A stretch of DNA of 64,000 bases from Viscum album (lineage: Eukaryota; Streptophyta; Magnoliopsida; Santalales; Viscaceae). Shown here one piece after another: positions 1 to 12,660 of this stretch (the first letter of the stretch is position 1; every line of letters starts with the position of its first letter). The position numbers were made by a program, and so were the translations under genes. The DNA lies in the NCBI GenBank assembly GCA_963277665.1, contig OY728165.1, forward strand, positions 1,151,494,050 through 1,151,558,049. Direction: 5' to 3'. The notes beneath the pieces were generated by a model, which was not told where the DNA came from, did not search any database, and saw nothing but the letters and a program-made list of their open reading frames with translations.

Positions 1-129
1 TATCATTTTGAAAATAGGATTTGTTAACATTTTTGTTTACAAATTTAAAAAACATTGGAAGCCTCTTTTCTATTTATTTTAAACAAGTATTTATGGATTT
101 TTTTGAGAAACTAAATGCATGTAATCTTT

Positions 130-560
130 GGTGATTACCTTCCGAGATGTTGTACGCGGACACCCTAGTAGTGTCACTCAATATCAGTCAACCCGAACTG
201 TGTTGAAGGTGTATGTTTCTGGATCTTTTTTCATGGATCGGGTATGTTTTACAGATGGTGGTGACCTAATGGTCACATGGATGTCATATTGACATAGTCT
301 AGATTTTTTTTTGTTAATTGTATGATATATTCTTAAATTATATTTTTATATAAATTTTTTATTTTAAGATATTCTATAATGGTTGTTTATGCTTCATGAT
401 CGGTTCGATTATATGATCCTATATTTGTTGTAGAATAATCATTCCCATTGTGATGAAATTGATGGCTCGTACTTGTTTCCATCCCGTAGGGATCAGAAAT
501 TTTTTTGGGTCATGTCTTAGATTGGTTCAGGTGTTAGGTCAGATGGCATCCTAAATTGTT
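130..560 (+). repeat. Left copy of a diverged direct repeat (probable LTR fragment)
   Basis: This stretch aligns by eye with about 6090-6530. The strongest shared block is 'aatcattcccattgtgat' followed by a 'ttccatc...ggggatc' type run and a closing 'atgg.atcc'. Upstream, both copies carry a short palindromic core ('ggtgacctaatggtcac' here, 'ggtaaccttgaggtcac' in the partner). Two same-direction copies about 6 kb apart suggest the LTRs of one element whose left end lies outside the window. The T/G-rich + strand resembles the sense strand of the Tekay-like elements B and D, so a + strand Tekay-like relic is my guess. No coding domain confirms this. Confidence 0.5.
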
Positions 561-3348
561 TCATGAAAAAATTGTTTTAGGGCATGACATTTTTATCTAT
601 GATATTTGCAGAAAATGTTTTGGAATAGAAAGAATAAAGAGGTAGTTATGGAAAGGATGTCATGAGACTTTATCATTCATATCCTTGAGATTCCAATTGT
701 ATTATGGGATTTGATTCTTTGGTTTGTTTTCATTTTTGCAGATGAAGAATGACAATCAATGTGAGCCTCTATTATGTAGGGATCTCACATGGAGTAGTGA
801 TATATGTAATGTACAGGTTCACTAATCAAGTACATAAATGTTGTTAATGCAAACATGGGTAGGACCACTAACCATGTCTCCTGATTAGGCATGGCCACTA
901 AGTCTTAATCCTAGTTGTTCAATGTATGTTGTGTTTTTATTCTGTTTCTATGATGTGAGTGGGATTTAAGAATGAATTTGTTTTAATTAAAAAATATTTT
1001 TTACAAGTGGTTTTGAGTTGAAATGTATAAAGGGTTTTTAAAACATAACATGATTCAAAATATAGAAAAAATTATCAAATTGTGGAATGAAAAGTGAATG
1101 GATAATTTTAAAGGTTTATGGGTTTCATGATAATGTGGTATGTTTTTCCCTTGGTATTTCTTCCAAATATTCAAATATTGGTGGTTATGATTGGATGGTG
1201 CATGTTTTCAAATTTGTGTCGATGATAGATCCAGAATTGAAATGAATTCATATGAGCTAGTTTATATGATACCATTAGTGATTACATTAAATAAATGGCT
1301 CGACATGGTTTTTCTTCCAAAAATGTTTTGAAATGGAAAATGTTTATTGGATTGGTCTTTCATTGATAAATGTTTTCTTGCGTATTGAAAAATAAATTTG
1401 TTTATTCGGATAGTGGACCAATAATTTGGTGGTTTTGAAATTGAACCAAATAGTATTTTATAATTTTTTTTATTAGTTGTGCATATTGTTTTTTTATTTT
1501 GGATCATTTTATTATTTATTGATATGTTCTATTCGATTGGGTATTGGGTTGACAATGATTCTGGTTTCACATTGTTTGTATTATTCAGAATATGGCCCCA
1601 AAAAAATTTTGCTATGGTTTCTAGAATGTATAGTCTTATTTATGATTCTTTCTAGATATTTCATATATTTAATTATGATAGATAGCTGTTAGAGGTAGTG
1701 TAATTTATTGACTATGTTTATTGTGTCATCAGATTATTTGATACTCCCAAAGATTTGAGGTATTATATTATTAGGGGTTTTTCTATGATTATTTATTTGT
1801 ATCAATGGAATGTAATTTCCTCTTCATCAAGGAATTTTTAGATCATGTTTAATATATTGAAGAAAAATTTTAATAATTCTTTGTAGCAAAGGATTTGATG
1901 ATGAAGAAATTTGAAGATATCATGAGTATTCAGAAATGCAAATGGAAAGTGAAGGTCTATGTTGTACATTTTGAGGATATAGTTTCCTAATATTTTGAGG
2001 TAGTGTCACATGATCTGTAGAAGGATCATGTGATCATTTAAGTACGTCTTACATAGATCATGGAGTGAGGAATCTCCTCCATGGATAATCATTTTTATAA
2101 TTTTGTGGATAATTCATTCTTAGACTACCTAGATTTTGGGTGCAGTTGGTGGTTGGTGGTGCTCATGAAAATTCAAAGTCAAGTGGGATGTGTGTGCTAG
2201 AGGAATCCTTTTCTATGAATTATACTTCACCATTTAAAATTGTTCAAATGTCTTTTCAATCAATCAGGTTCTTAAAGAGTGTCCAATTCAAGATATCGAA
2301 GCCATAATGTCATAATACTCTAAAAAAATATCATAATTGCGGAGGTTTCGGTAATCAGAAATTGTTTTTTATGAAGTATTACCCAATGAATAAGTATTTG
2401 TCATAGGATATCAGCACCTAACTATGAGATAGTGGATGATTAAAACATTAGGTCTCGAGCCATAGGCCCGGTAGTGAAGCTTGTGCGTAGTCAAGAAATT
2501 TCTTTGGGTCTGGGAAACCTTGCCCCTGTTCTTCTCTACAGTGTTAGAGTAGTGATAATATATATTCCAAGGGAAGTTTCATTATTCTTATGAGATTCTT
2601 GTATCATTATAAGAATCTATGTGGTCATAATCACTTCTATACCATTTCTTTAATTCGATATGGACCATTGAACTCTTAGCCTTGTCTAAATTGGATTTAT
2701 ATTTTTTTCCACTTGTTTTGGGATATCTCTACTGGGAGAAATCAAGGATTTTAGATTTGTTCAGCTTTTCTATTTGGTTGTGTTCTTTTTTTTTGTTTCC
2801 CCTTTTTGGGGGCTCAGTGTGTGTGGGTAGATTCTTGTTCGAGTGGTAGTGTAATTTAGCTTTGGTAGAGAAGTTTTGTTACTTCTTGTTGGGTGTTCCC
2901 ACATTAGTTGATCAAAGTTGTTGTCATTGTTGTGTCCCATTCTAGTATGATAAAAAGTCATGACATGGTATCATAAATGTTCTTGGGGTGGGGTGAACCA
3001 TCTAGTATTCTCCCACTATTCTTCATGCAGAATTTTTCTATATTAATGGTTTGTTTTGTCATTATATGTGAAGGTTTAACCATGTGGTTCATGTTTTTTC
3101 TCAACATTATTTGGATTATGGTATTGAGTTTTGTTTATCTTATGGATATATGAAATTCGTGGGGAAGAATGTGTTTGTGGTGGATGAAATATTTTCACAC
3201 AAAAACCTTGTAACATATTTTATTTAATTATTTTACTGATATTAAATTATTTGTATGTGGTTTGGGTTGAGAACTAGAATGATTTTTTGAGAATTGTGAG
3301 CCTTCATATTAGATTTTATTGAAATGTAAGGTTTTTGGCCTTTAATAC
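561..3348. other. Gene-free stretch between the direct repeats
   Basis: No recognisable gag, protease, RT or integrase motif is visible on either strand, and open frames are short and isolated. It may be the decayed internal part of the element bounded by the direct repeats. A 10-bp perfect inverted repeat lies at 2006-2033. Confidence 0.4.
2006..2033. repeat. Perfect 10-bp inverted repeat (stem-loop)
   Basis: The arms are tcacatgatc (2006-2015) and gatcatgtga (2024-2033) around an 8-base loop. No poly-T tract follows, and there is no neighbouring gene, so a terminator role is not supported. Confidence 0.5.
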
Positions 3349-3349
3349 T

Positions 3350-3360
3350 AGGGGGAACAA
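3350..3360 (+). other. Possible polypurine tract of the first relic element
   Basis: The tract agggggaacaa resembles the plus-strand primer tract found just before the 3' LTR of Tekay-type elements. An LTR from about 3361 to 6530 would be 3.2 kb, within the range of elements B and D. The first bases after it do not form a clean TG, so the call is weak. Confidence 0.22.
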
Positions 3361-6089
3361 TTAGTGCATAGTTATCAGAAACCATGCTCCATCATCTACA
3401 AAACCATGTAGCAAGAGGGTTGGTTTTATAAGCACAGATAATAACCTATAAACTATTAGGGAAACCAAAAAAAAATCATGCAGTGAGTATCTAGATGTTT
3501 GAAGTGGTGTTTGGCACAGTTGGACCATGATTTTTGTAACAGTGAAACCATCCCAAAATGCCTTCCCATTACCTCCAGTAATGGGAACATGGCTAGCTCA
3601 TGTGTTTTTACATCATTTGACCAAACCCTGTGAGTTTCCCAAATCATAAAAACTGTAAAATTCCTGCTATTCACATATGTTATTTTACACCTATTTCAGG
3701 ATTTACTCAACTTTCTTGACCTAGGAATTCTAGGGGGCTCTCCAATCTCCTCCTAACATTCCCTACATCCATTTTTGAAATCCAATGATAGTTCCCAAGC
3801 AGGTCTACTTGGTTTTTTGGTTGTTTTTCACCTATTACCTTCTTCCTCATGTGTCTTATTAGTTTTAATGGTGAGGGTTCTCTCCTGAAAAAATCCTTGA
3901 TGTATGGATTGATGTCTGGATCTATTTATTTTATTTAAGGGTGCGTGGATTTTCTCTTAGGGTGTATTCTTATTTAACCCAAAATTTTGTTGTGTTCACA
4001 CATCATTATGGTATTTTGTTATCAACATCTATTTTTCAGAACATTCTTTGATTTTGATAATTCCTTTAATGATTTAAAAATATTATAATCAAGATTTTTA
4101 AAAGATTGTATAAATTTATTCTATGATTTACTGAGGAAATATGGGTGTGAAATTTTTTTGCAATTGTTTTCATTAATTATTCTCATGTCATTGTACGTGT
4201 AATGAATTTTAGGAAATGAACACTTTTTTATAAAATTGAAATTGATAAAAAATGGAATTATTAGGACTTATTGATAATTTTATAGCATGTTGAATTGATA
4301 AATTGTGAATTGCGAGGTGTTTGAGTACTTTTTCACGACATGGTAATTTGTGGAAATTTTTGTGGAATAGTTTTTTCTTTTTTAAAATAATTATTGGTGA
4401 TCATATCATAATGTAACATTTTGTGTTGGTTTAAATTTAAGTGATTTTCATTAATATTGAGTTTGATTTTTTATTTGACGTTTTCATGTAGTGGAAGATT
4501 GTTTTAAAAATTAATGGGATTTTTATTATGATCTTCTTTTTGTGCACATAGAATGTGTAAATAACTTGTAAAGGTGATGTTAAGTATGTTTTAAAATGGG
4601 ATATGTGTGTGTATGAATTTGAAAAGGGTATTTTCCAATGGGAATGTATATATTTCACATGGGTTTTTTAATGATCACATTAGTCCTATTTGTAAGTCTT
4701 ATAATAATTAGTTCATCCTTGAACCATGGTAATCCAAATAATTATTATCTCTCCCTCTTCCTTTTTACAATATGGCTACTTGGTTTCTAAATGGTGTGTT
4801 GGTGAATCATGTGACTTAAACATGTTATTAAAATTTTGTTCCTTGATACTTGGACAATATGAAATTTTAAGATATGTTTTGTTTAATTATTTTTATAAAT
4901 CCATGTTTTTTATTTTGGGATATATCTTGGTTTCTAAATTATCTAATGCCTTGTTTGTAATTGTGATTGTGAAATGAGTGTTTTATGATGAATTTCAAAA
5001 CGGTGTAGAAAATTATTTGTAAATACATTTGGATCAAAAATTCTAAAGGCCTAGTTGGAAGTTTTATTCCTTGAATGGTGTGTTTTAGCATGACATTATG
5101 TGAAGGACTGATTAGCACATTGTTATGTTAAAAAATGTTTTTTGACCAAATTTGACGGATGATTCCAGTGGGCATGTGGCCATGTTTTGGAAATGGGATT
5201 GAAATCCTATGAAGCATGAGGCCTGGTAGGTATTACAAAATGATTGATAAAATGGTTTTTGAAACTCAAATTGTGTGAAAAATTAATATTTCCTTGTGAA
5301 AGAAATGGTTTTAAATGTTTTTTATGATTCTTGTATTTTGTTTGAAGACTACTAAATCCTTGGTATGTGATACCTTATATTGGATCATGCACATTAACAT
5401 TATTGGTATTGAGTCCTTTATACCTTGGGATTGGATCCCCTCTAATGGATCATGTACAAGGACACCATTGGTTGTGATTGTAATACCATTTTCCCCAAGT
5501 ATAGTTATTATTATTATTAGTGTCATGAGATTCTTGGGTTCCATCTATAGGGTAGTGGGATAGTTTCTTGTTATCCAAGATTATATGGATTGAACCTGCT
5601 ATATTTCATGAGGATATATGGGATGTGCCATTAGATAAGGTAGTCTAAATAAGAATACTAGTTGTTGATAATGTATCTAAACCATAAGACAATAGGTGAG
5701 TCCAAACACAATATTTCCATGGATCATCTCTTGGTGTGATTAAGAGTCTCTCTTGATCTACTGTCATTAATTTCTAATTATTTATACTAAAAGTTAGATA
5801 CAGATCTTCATATTTGTCACTAATTTTTTTGTTTCAATCACTATGTAGACAACCCTTTTTGTTAAATAGTTTGTATTTTTATTTTAGTTGTGGTTTTGAA
5901 ATGGGTTGTGGTATGTGACATTATTTTTAATTGGAAAATTACATGTTTTCATTTGAAAAAGGAATTTGTGAAAAAAATTCTTGGTTGTTTTGAAAAAGAT
6001 GAAATCATATTTTCTAAAAGTATTTTCAAACTATTATATATATATTATTTTAATAAAGGAAATATATGGACTCTATGGTGAGTATGTAC
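3361..6089. other. Gene-free, T-rich relic stretch
   Basis: No coding domain is recognised. It could be the upstream part of a right LTR ending near 6530, but the matching part of the left copy lies outside the window, so this cannot be tested here. Open frames of 60-83 codons have no family signature and look accidental. Confidence 0.35.
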
Positions 6090-6530
6090 TAATCTATTAT
6101 ATGATGATACCTTAGAAATTCCACTCAGTGTAAGTAGATGACATCTATTTTTAATGTATGGGTATTTGGTTCAGTTTCTCTTTGGTATATTGGGTTTTCA
6201 AGGGGTGGTAACCTTGAGGTCACAAGTATATCATGTTTGTGTGGTCCAATTTTAGCCATGTATTCAATTTCTATTGAATTTTTCAAATATTGTATATGGA
6301 CCAGTTTTGTATTTCATGATATTATGTCATTTTTTGTTATGTTTTTTCCTTAGTTTCTTATTTTAATGTGGATTTCCTATTAATAAATCATTCCCATTGT
6401 GATTACATTGATTTCCAATTCTAGCTTCCATCATGTGGGGATCGGGAACACCCATCAAGCCATGTTTTATATTGACTAAATTGTCGAGTTAAATGGAATC
6501 CCATCTAGGTTGGTAATAAACATCAAATGA
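6090..6530 (+). repeat. Right copy of a diverged direct repeat (probable LTR end)
   Basis: This is the partner of about 130-560. The best conserved part is 6385-6505, starting 'aatcattcccattgtgat' and ending near 'aaatggaatccc'. Similarity fades on both sides, so the ends are approximate. Same orientation and about 6 kb spacing fit an LTR pair. Confidence 0.5.
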
Positions 6531-7516
6531 TGTTATCATAGTTCAATATTTATTTTAAAATAAAACTAAAATATTTCTTTAGAAAAATACCCTTTTAACA
6601 TTTAAATACAATATTAATAAACTAATTATTTTCCAAATATTAAGGAATTCCTTTTATTTAAAAATAAGACAAGAAACATATAATAAAAAATTAATTTATT
6701 TGGTAATCATGATGGTGGGGAATTATTTTCATGTCTTATACATAAAAATGTGGATTCCATTAATGCGTTTTGACAAATAAATTAAAAATTACTTGAATTT
6801 GAGAAATATAGGAACAATCCTATGGATTTTTTTATAAAAAATAAATCTTGGGTAATAATTAAATAAATAAATAATTGGATAATAGTTAAACATTATTTAA
6901 ATAGTTTATATAAAACATGGATATTGAATAAATGATTTCTAAATATAGATGAAATAAATTCATTTTCCCAGAATTACATTTTGCAATCATTTAATGTTCC
7001 ACTGAGATGAAAATCATACTAATACTAGGAAATTCCATGAATAGATAAAGAATAATAAAATTTAAATTATTCTTGAATATAAATATAATAAAATTTATTC
7101 AAATCATATTCAATCATAAAAAATCTCGATTAAAAAGGGATTAAAATAAAAAGAAATTACCTCGTGTATCATCTTTATTAGAATGAAAATTAAACTCCAA
7201 CATTATAATTATAAATTTTTTATTATTCTATTCCGTATTCATTTAAAATATTATAATATAATAAAATATCCAAATATAAATTTTTCACACCATTTATTAA
7301 AGACACATTTTAACAATTGTAAATTCTTTGTAATAACTGTTTCATTATTTCATATGAAATACAATTTGGAATTTCCAGTCCTCAGACTTTGATCAGGATA
7401 AATACATCAATTAAATTTTATATATTGATATATATATATATAAATTATATTCATTAGGTGAATATAACTGTATACACTACAAAATAATATATATAAAAAA
7501 ATTAATTTCACATTTT
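6531..7516. other. AT-rich stretch without recognised features
   Basis: Very AT-rich, with short (TA)n tracts such as 7429-7442. No coding signal on either strand. Confidence 0.5.
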
Positions 7517-8290
7517 AGGGAGAAGTTAGGCCTTACGTAGGCCTAAACGTTGTATTAAATTTTTGATGGATGGCACACAAAATAGTAAATAATAAATCAT
7601 AAGTTTTAAATAATTATTATATTATGTATATTAAATATTTTGAAAAATTTTATAGTTTTTACCAACCATGTAGAGTGTAAATGAAAAATGAACCACATCT
7701 CAGCTTGGAGGTGGTAGTCCATGCATAGGCTCGAGCAACATATCATATTGAAACATATTTGAAGGTAGAAATGTAGATACACTATTATAATTTCATTAGT
7801 ATAATTATATCATAAAGACTATAAATTAATATTAATCACATCAAAACAAACATCCTTGAAATATTTGGTGAAAAATGATTTCTATCGTTACATGGAGGTG
7901 GTAGTTCTCACATATGATCCTATGATAATTTTACATCTCATTAGATGGAAAAGTGATTGGATACTAGAGTTCCAAGAACATATTCAAATTTCAGTACATT
8001 TATAGGTAATATATTTTTATTTAATTATAAAATCATTTAATTTGATGATGTAGTAGATGAAAGAAATTTAAAATTGGTCAGGTCGGGATATTAGGTCTTA
8101 TTTGGTAGGCCTCCTTTAAATCCATTATTTTGGACAATTGAATAGACTCAAAAAAATGAAATATCATTAGTTAATGATTAAATATTTTTCTCAATAATTG
8201 GACATGTTTTTCAATTTTAAATGGATCTCTGAGGTTTGATGAAATGTGGGAATCAATGTATTTTCATAATGGAGGGAAATTACAAAGGTA
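7517..8290. repeat. Degenerate tandem array, period about 189 bp
   Basis: Related GC-richer cores recur at about 7517, 7706, 7894, 8083 and 8271, a spacing of 187-190 bases. The first ('gttaggccttacgtaggcc') and fourth ('attaggtcttatttggtagg') are close to each other. The second and third share 'ggaggtggtagt'. The fifth is weak. The first core lies in a perfect hairpin, with arms ttaggcct at 7526-7533 and aggcctaa at 7539-7546 around a 5-base loop. The 'ggaggtggtagtcc' form matches cores at about 190-bp spacing inside element B's LTRs, so this may be a remnant of a related LTR. Confidence 0.5.
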
Positions 8291-10929
8291 GAATTACAAA
8301 ATGAATTATAATATAATTAATACATTCACAAGAAAAATGATACAAAATGGAAATATATGAATCAAAAAATATTATAACATCAAAATATAATCCTCAAATA
8401 AATATTATACTGAATTTCTTATCCATTTAAACTCTATATTTTTGTGTAACCTCTTATTTTATGAATTATAATATCAACTAGGTTAATGAATATGTGGAAA
8501 TTAATTAATTATAATCACACTTATATTAAAAAAATAACATATACGGAGATGGGGATACATTATAGATGGTTTCACGTCTTACATGTCTATATTAAATATT
8601 TTTAAGATTTTCATATAGTTTTTGAAAATATTTTTAATATAAAATTCTATTAAGGTCATTTGGGACAGTTTTCATATAATTTGACATTTTAGAAAACATG
8701 AATTAAAAATAATTAAAATGTTGAACATAAAAACAATCATAGTATGTTATATTTATCTATAATTGTTTTGGTAAAAAATAATATCCCCAGATTTTATCAG
8801 TTGAATCTTTTTGAAATCATATATTTTAATGTTCTAATAATTGAATAAATATTTTTTCTCATTGAGTAATCATTTAAGGTTATAAATAATAAGAAATATT
8901 TTTTAAAAATTTACAATGATAAATAGATGTATTACATAATAAATGAAGATTTATAACTGAACGTATCTTATTTTTATTATAACCTTAAAACTTTATATTT
9001 GTTATAGTTAAGAGAGTTTCTTTTTTATTTATCCCTATCATAAAATAATTAAATGGTCTTAATCAAATAAAAATGTCACATTGGGCTTATAGTTTATATA
9101 ATTTTATAAACATGATAAAAAATCACTTAAATTATTAAAGATAAGATTTATAGGAATTTAAAATCCGTAGAATTTTTTTTTGATCATGCTGTTTTGAATT
9201 TACATTAATTAGGATATAAAATATTTAACATGGTTGTGATTTATAATGTCCAAAAATATAAGGGGACAATTAATCAAATTTTATCCTTATTATTAAAAAT
9301 TTGACATCGAATTTTCATTAGTTAATTACTATATATTGAGGAAATTTATATTATGATAAGTTTGAAAGACTCAACAAAAATTTTATTTTAGAAAAAATAC
9401 TTCTTAACCATAAAATTGTTTTTATTATAATCTCATACCTTAAAAAAACAATTGATTAATATAAAAGCATTTTATTGAAAACATAATGTATAAATTTTGT
9501 TAAACGAAATAAAAATAGTTGATTATTCAATTAATTAAGATAATAATACATTATGTATATGAAAATACATTTTTAGAAAAATATATATCTTACATTAAAA
9601 TGATTTTAATATTTTTTGTAATATAATGATACCAAATTATTTAATTTTATAGTAGTTTTAAATATAATTTTTTTATATTTAAGGGAATCTAATTCACACC
9701 CATTAATACGAAATCATTATTATAACTTTAAAATTAAATAAAAAAAATACAATTGTGTGTCGTCATTAGTTGAAACAAGGTTTTTTTATAAAGAAATCTA
9801 TCAATGAAATCAAATTTATGTATGGTGAACAATAACCTAAAATCTAGATGTTTTATGTTGTCATTATAATTTAACATGTTGTTATTAGTAAATTCTAGGA
9901 AACTTGTTCATCAAGGAATCTATTCTCATGATTTATAACAATATCTACAATTAAAAAGACATTGTTGTATAAAAATCATTGAAAAGAATGATTCCACAAA
10001 AAATTAATATTATAGTAATGAAGAAATGTTTTTTAATGAATGACGTTCACATTGACATTTTTAAATTTATTTAAAAAACAATATAAATTACTAAATATAT
10101 TAATGAAAATAAACAATATTTAACCAATATATCTGTAATTAATGATCATTATAGGGAAATATAAAACATAGTTGTTATTAAAAAAATTATTAAATATGTG
10201 ATTAAATTGGTTTTTTTTATAATTTTGTTATAGTGGCGTTATAAAATTTATGAGTAAAGGTATGTGTTTCTTTCCAATCGCCCATAGAAATCCATATTGA
10301 TTACTGATATGTTATTATTGGGTATAATTGTTTTAATTTCACTCTAGGAGACCTTATATATTCATCTATTCTTGAAATTCTATTGTTTTGCACTTATAAA
10401 TAACATTTCACATATGTTTGGAGGAAAATTAAAAAACAATTCTCATAAATGAGACTAAATAATTAATTTTTTTCAATCTATGAATCGTTATTCATTATGG
10501 AAAAATAAAATATATGGTTTACGAATGTATTTTTATATAATGTTCTGTTTCTTATGGTAACTATCTTAAAATATATTACTTACAATAATTTGAGTAAAAT
10601 GATATTTAAAATATTCTTCATGGCTTATTTTTTGTTGTCCCAACAGTTTTTATAACAGTTTTAATAGAATAATTTTTTTATAATATTATTCATGAATATA
10701 TTTACCCCAAAAATTAATAAAAATTAAATATAATTATTTATCTTCTTGTTTTCATGATTACATTATGTAATTTATATTCATAATTTTTTTATCAATTTTA
10801 TTTCAAAAAAAATATTACAAAAAATATAGTGTGTCTCCTCTAATTTATCAATGTATTTTTAAAATAACAAAATAGTTTTTTAGTAAATTTCATTTTTCAT
10901 TTATTGTTTCATATAATTCACTAGGGATA
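8291..10929. other. AT-rich stretch without recognised features
   Basis: No coding domain, tRNA-like box or long repeat was recognised. The composition is extremely AT-rich with long A and T runs, as expected for old methylated repeat DNA that has lost cytosines. Confidence 0.5.
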
Positions 10930-12660
10930 CTCTCTAATGACACTATCAAACATTATTCTACGTATTTGGTGTCACTCAAATTTACCCAACTTTTAATGGT
11001 TATGATGTCCCTTGTAGTGTTGTTTGGGTTGTCAAATCCTTAGTGACCTATGAAGAAAATATAGAAACACTATTTAAAGAAATGGATTTTTTGATATAAT
11101 GTCACCAACATGGGGTTTTTTAAGATTGTTTAAATAAAAGAACTAATTGACGAAAAATTAAGAGATTTCTTTAATCCAAGTTTATCACATTATGGTGGAT
11201 TGGATGAATTTCTTTTTAACAATTTCAATTTCATATATTTGATATGGTTCATTAAAGGATAAAACAACTTCATTACATACATGTTTAAGAAAAAAAACAA
11301 AATACTAATCACCAATACTGTTATAGGATCATATTTATGAGAAATAGATGGCAATGATTCGTATTAGAACTTGAACATTGTGGCCTGAAAATAAAACAAG
11401 GATGAAGAAGTTTTAGAATCAACAAAACAAAATCTCAATTGAAAACAGTGATTAGAAATTAATGGAGTGAAAATAAAATCTAATCAAGACCCATGATACT
11501 CCCTTTGATCAAAACATAAAAAGGATAACCCTCCAATGATGCTATTTTTTCAATGGAAGTGAGAAGTAAACTTAGGAGGGTGGAATTGATGAAGTAAAGA
11601 CAACAAAATAATGAATAATCCACCACTGTGTGAAAATTTTCACAAGGTTTGGAGTGAATGAATTCACACTATGAGTCAAATATATAAGTATGATATGAAA
11701 AGGAATAGATTAAAATAATAATAATAACTTTTATTATAAAACTAATGGGAATTAGAACAACATACATGTGAAAAAAGAAACATGGAAATAAAAAATAGCC
11801 GCATATAATTACAAATGAATGTAATCGTAGACTCTTAAAATAATTCACCACCACTAACTTAAATAGTTATTTTTTAATCCTTGGGTAGAACTCCCAATAA
11901 TAAAAAGTATCCAACATGAGTATGGTTGGCCTAGGGTTGTGGAATTTAAGGTAGAGTGGACTTCATCCCCCTTGACCCTATGTTGCAGCCAAATTGCATC
12001 CACCGAATAGTGGGGAAAAAATGCCTTCTGGATGGATGAATTTGGGCCATACATAGAGGAAGAAAATGTATAACCAGATGTATCCAAAATTCCTTTAAAA
12101 CATCAGATAAATTTATTTTACTCTTTATATGATTAAAAAATTGAATGTTTTTCTATGATAATGAATCTGGACTAATATATCATCTTCAACGTGTACTGCC
12201 TATAACTACCTTAAAATATATGAATTAGCACTTTCCATGTTTTCTTAAATTTCCCCCTTTCTTAATTAAATCATATGTTTTACTTTTTGAATTATTGGTC
12301 TTGTATTATGGCCTCTATAGTAGTTTGTTTTGGGATATTGTTCAGTTCAATTAAACCAAAATGTTGTTAGTTCAAGGCCCACTTTGGTGGACTTCCACTG
12401 TGAATATTCAAGTACATAAAAATAACTAATTGTTATTAATGTAATTATAAAACAAAAAAATTATATACTAAAATAAATTCAAGATCATTGGGTATATTAT
12501 AAGCTGTTAAAAAATGTACCATGAAATGGTGCAATTTTAGAAGGAATTACAATCCAAATGTGAAAGGATGTAAAATGTGGAAAATACACTAATATGGTGT
12601 TTATTAATAATTAATAACATTAATATTAAAAAAATTAACAATGTATATTATACCAATTCA
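10930..12660 (-). repeat. Element A, 3' LTR
   Basis: This aligns with about 40890-42640. Shared blocks include 'ttgtcaaatcc' (11027 vs 40999), 'gagggtggaatt' (11575 vs 41555), 'aggg.agagtggactt' (11950 vs 41928) and 'tggatgaatttt/g' (12032 vs 42012). Divergence is high, clearly more than between the LTRs of B or C. The length, about 1.7 kb, equals that of element C's LTR. The start is uncertain by some tens of bases. Confidence 0.65.

Noticed and set aside
2887..2973. Possible TRIM or copia LTR: tgttgggtgttcccacattag start, gaca end, followed by tggtatca
   Set aside because: The start and the primer-site-like end are suggestive, but no second LTR copy was found in the neighbourhood and the supposed LTR would be under 90 bp.
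4726..6353. Small hydrophobic frames (63-83 codons) that might be membrane proteins
   Set aside because: T-rich DNA encodes Phe/Leu/Ile-rich peptides by chance. There is no start context, domain or neighbour to support them.
7517..8290. CRISPR-like array
   Set aside because: Spacing is about 189 bp, cores are degenerate and the sequence is plant nuclear repeat DNA.
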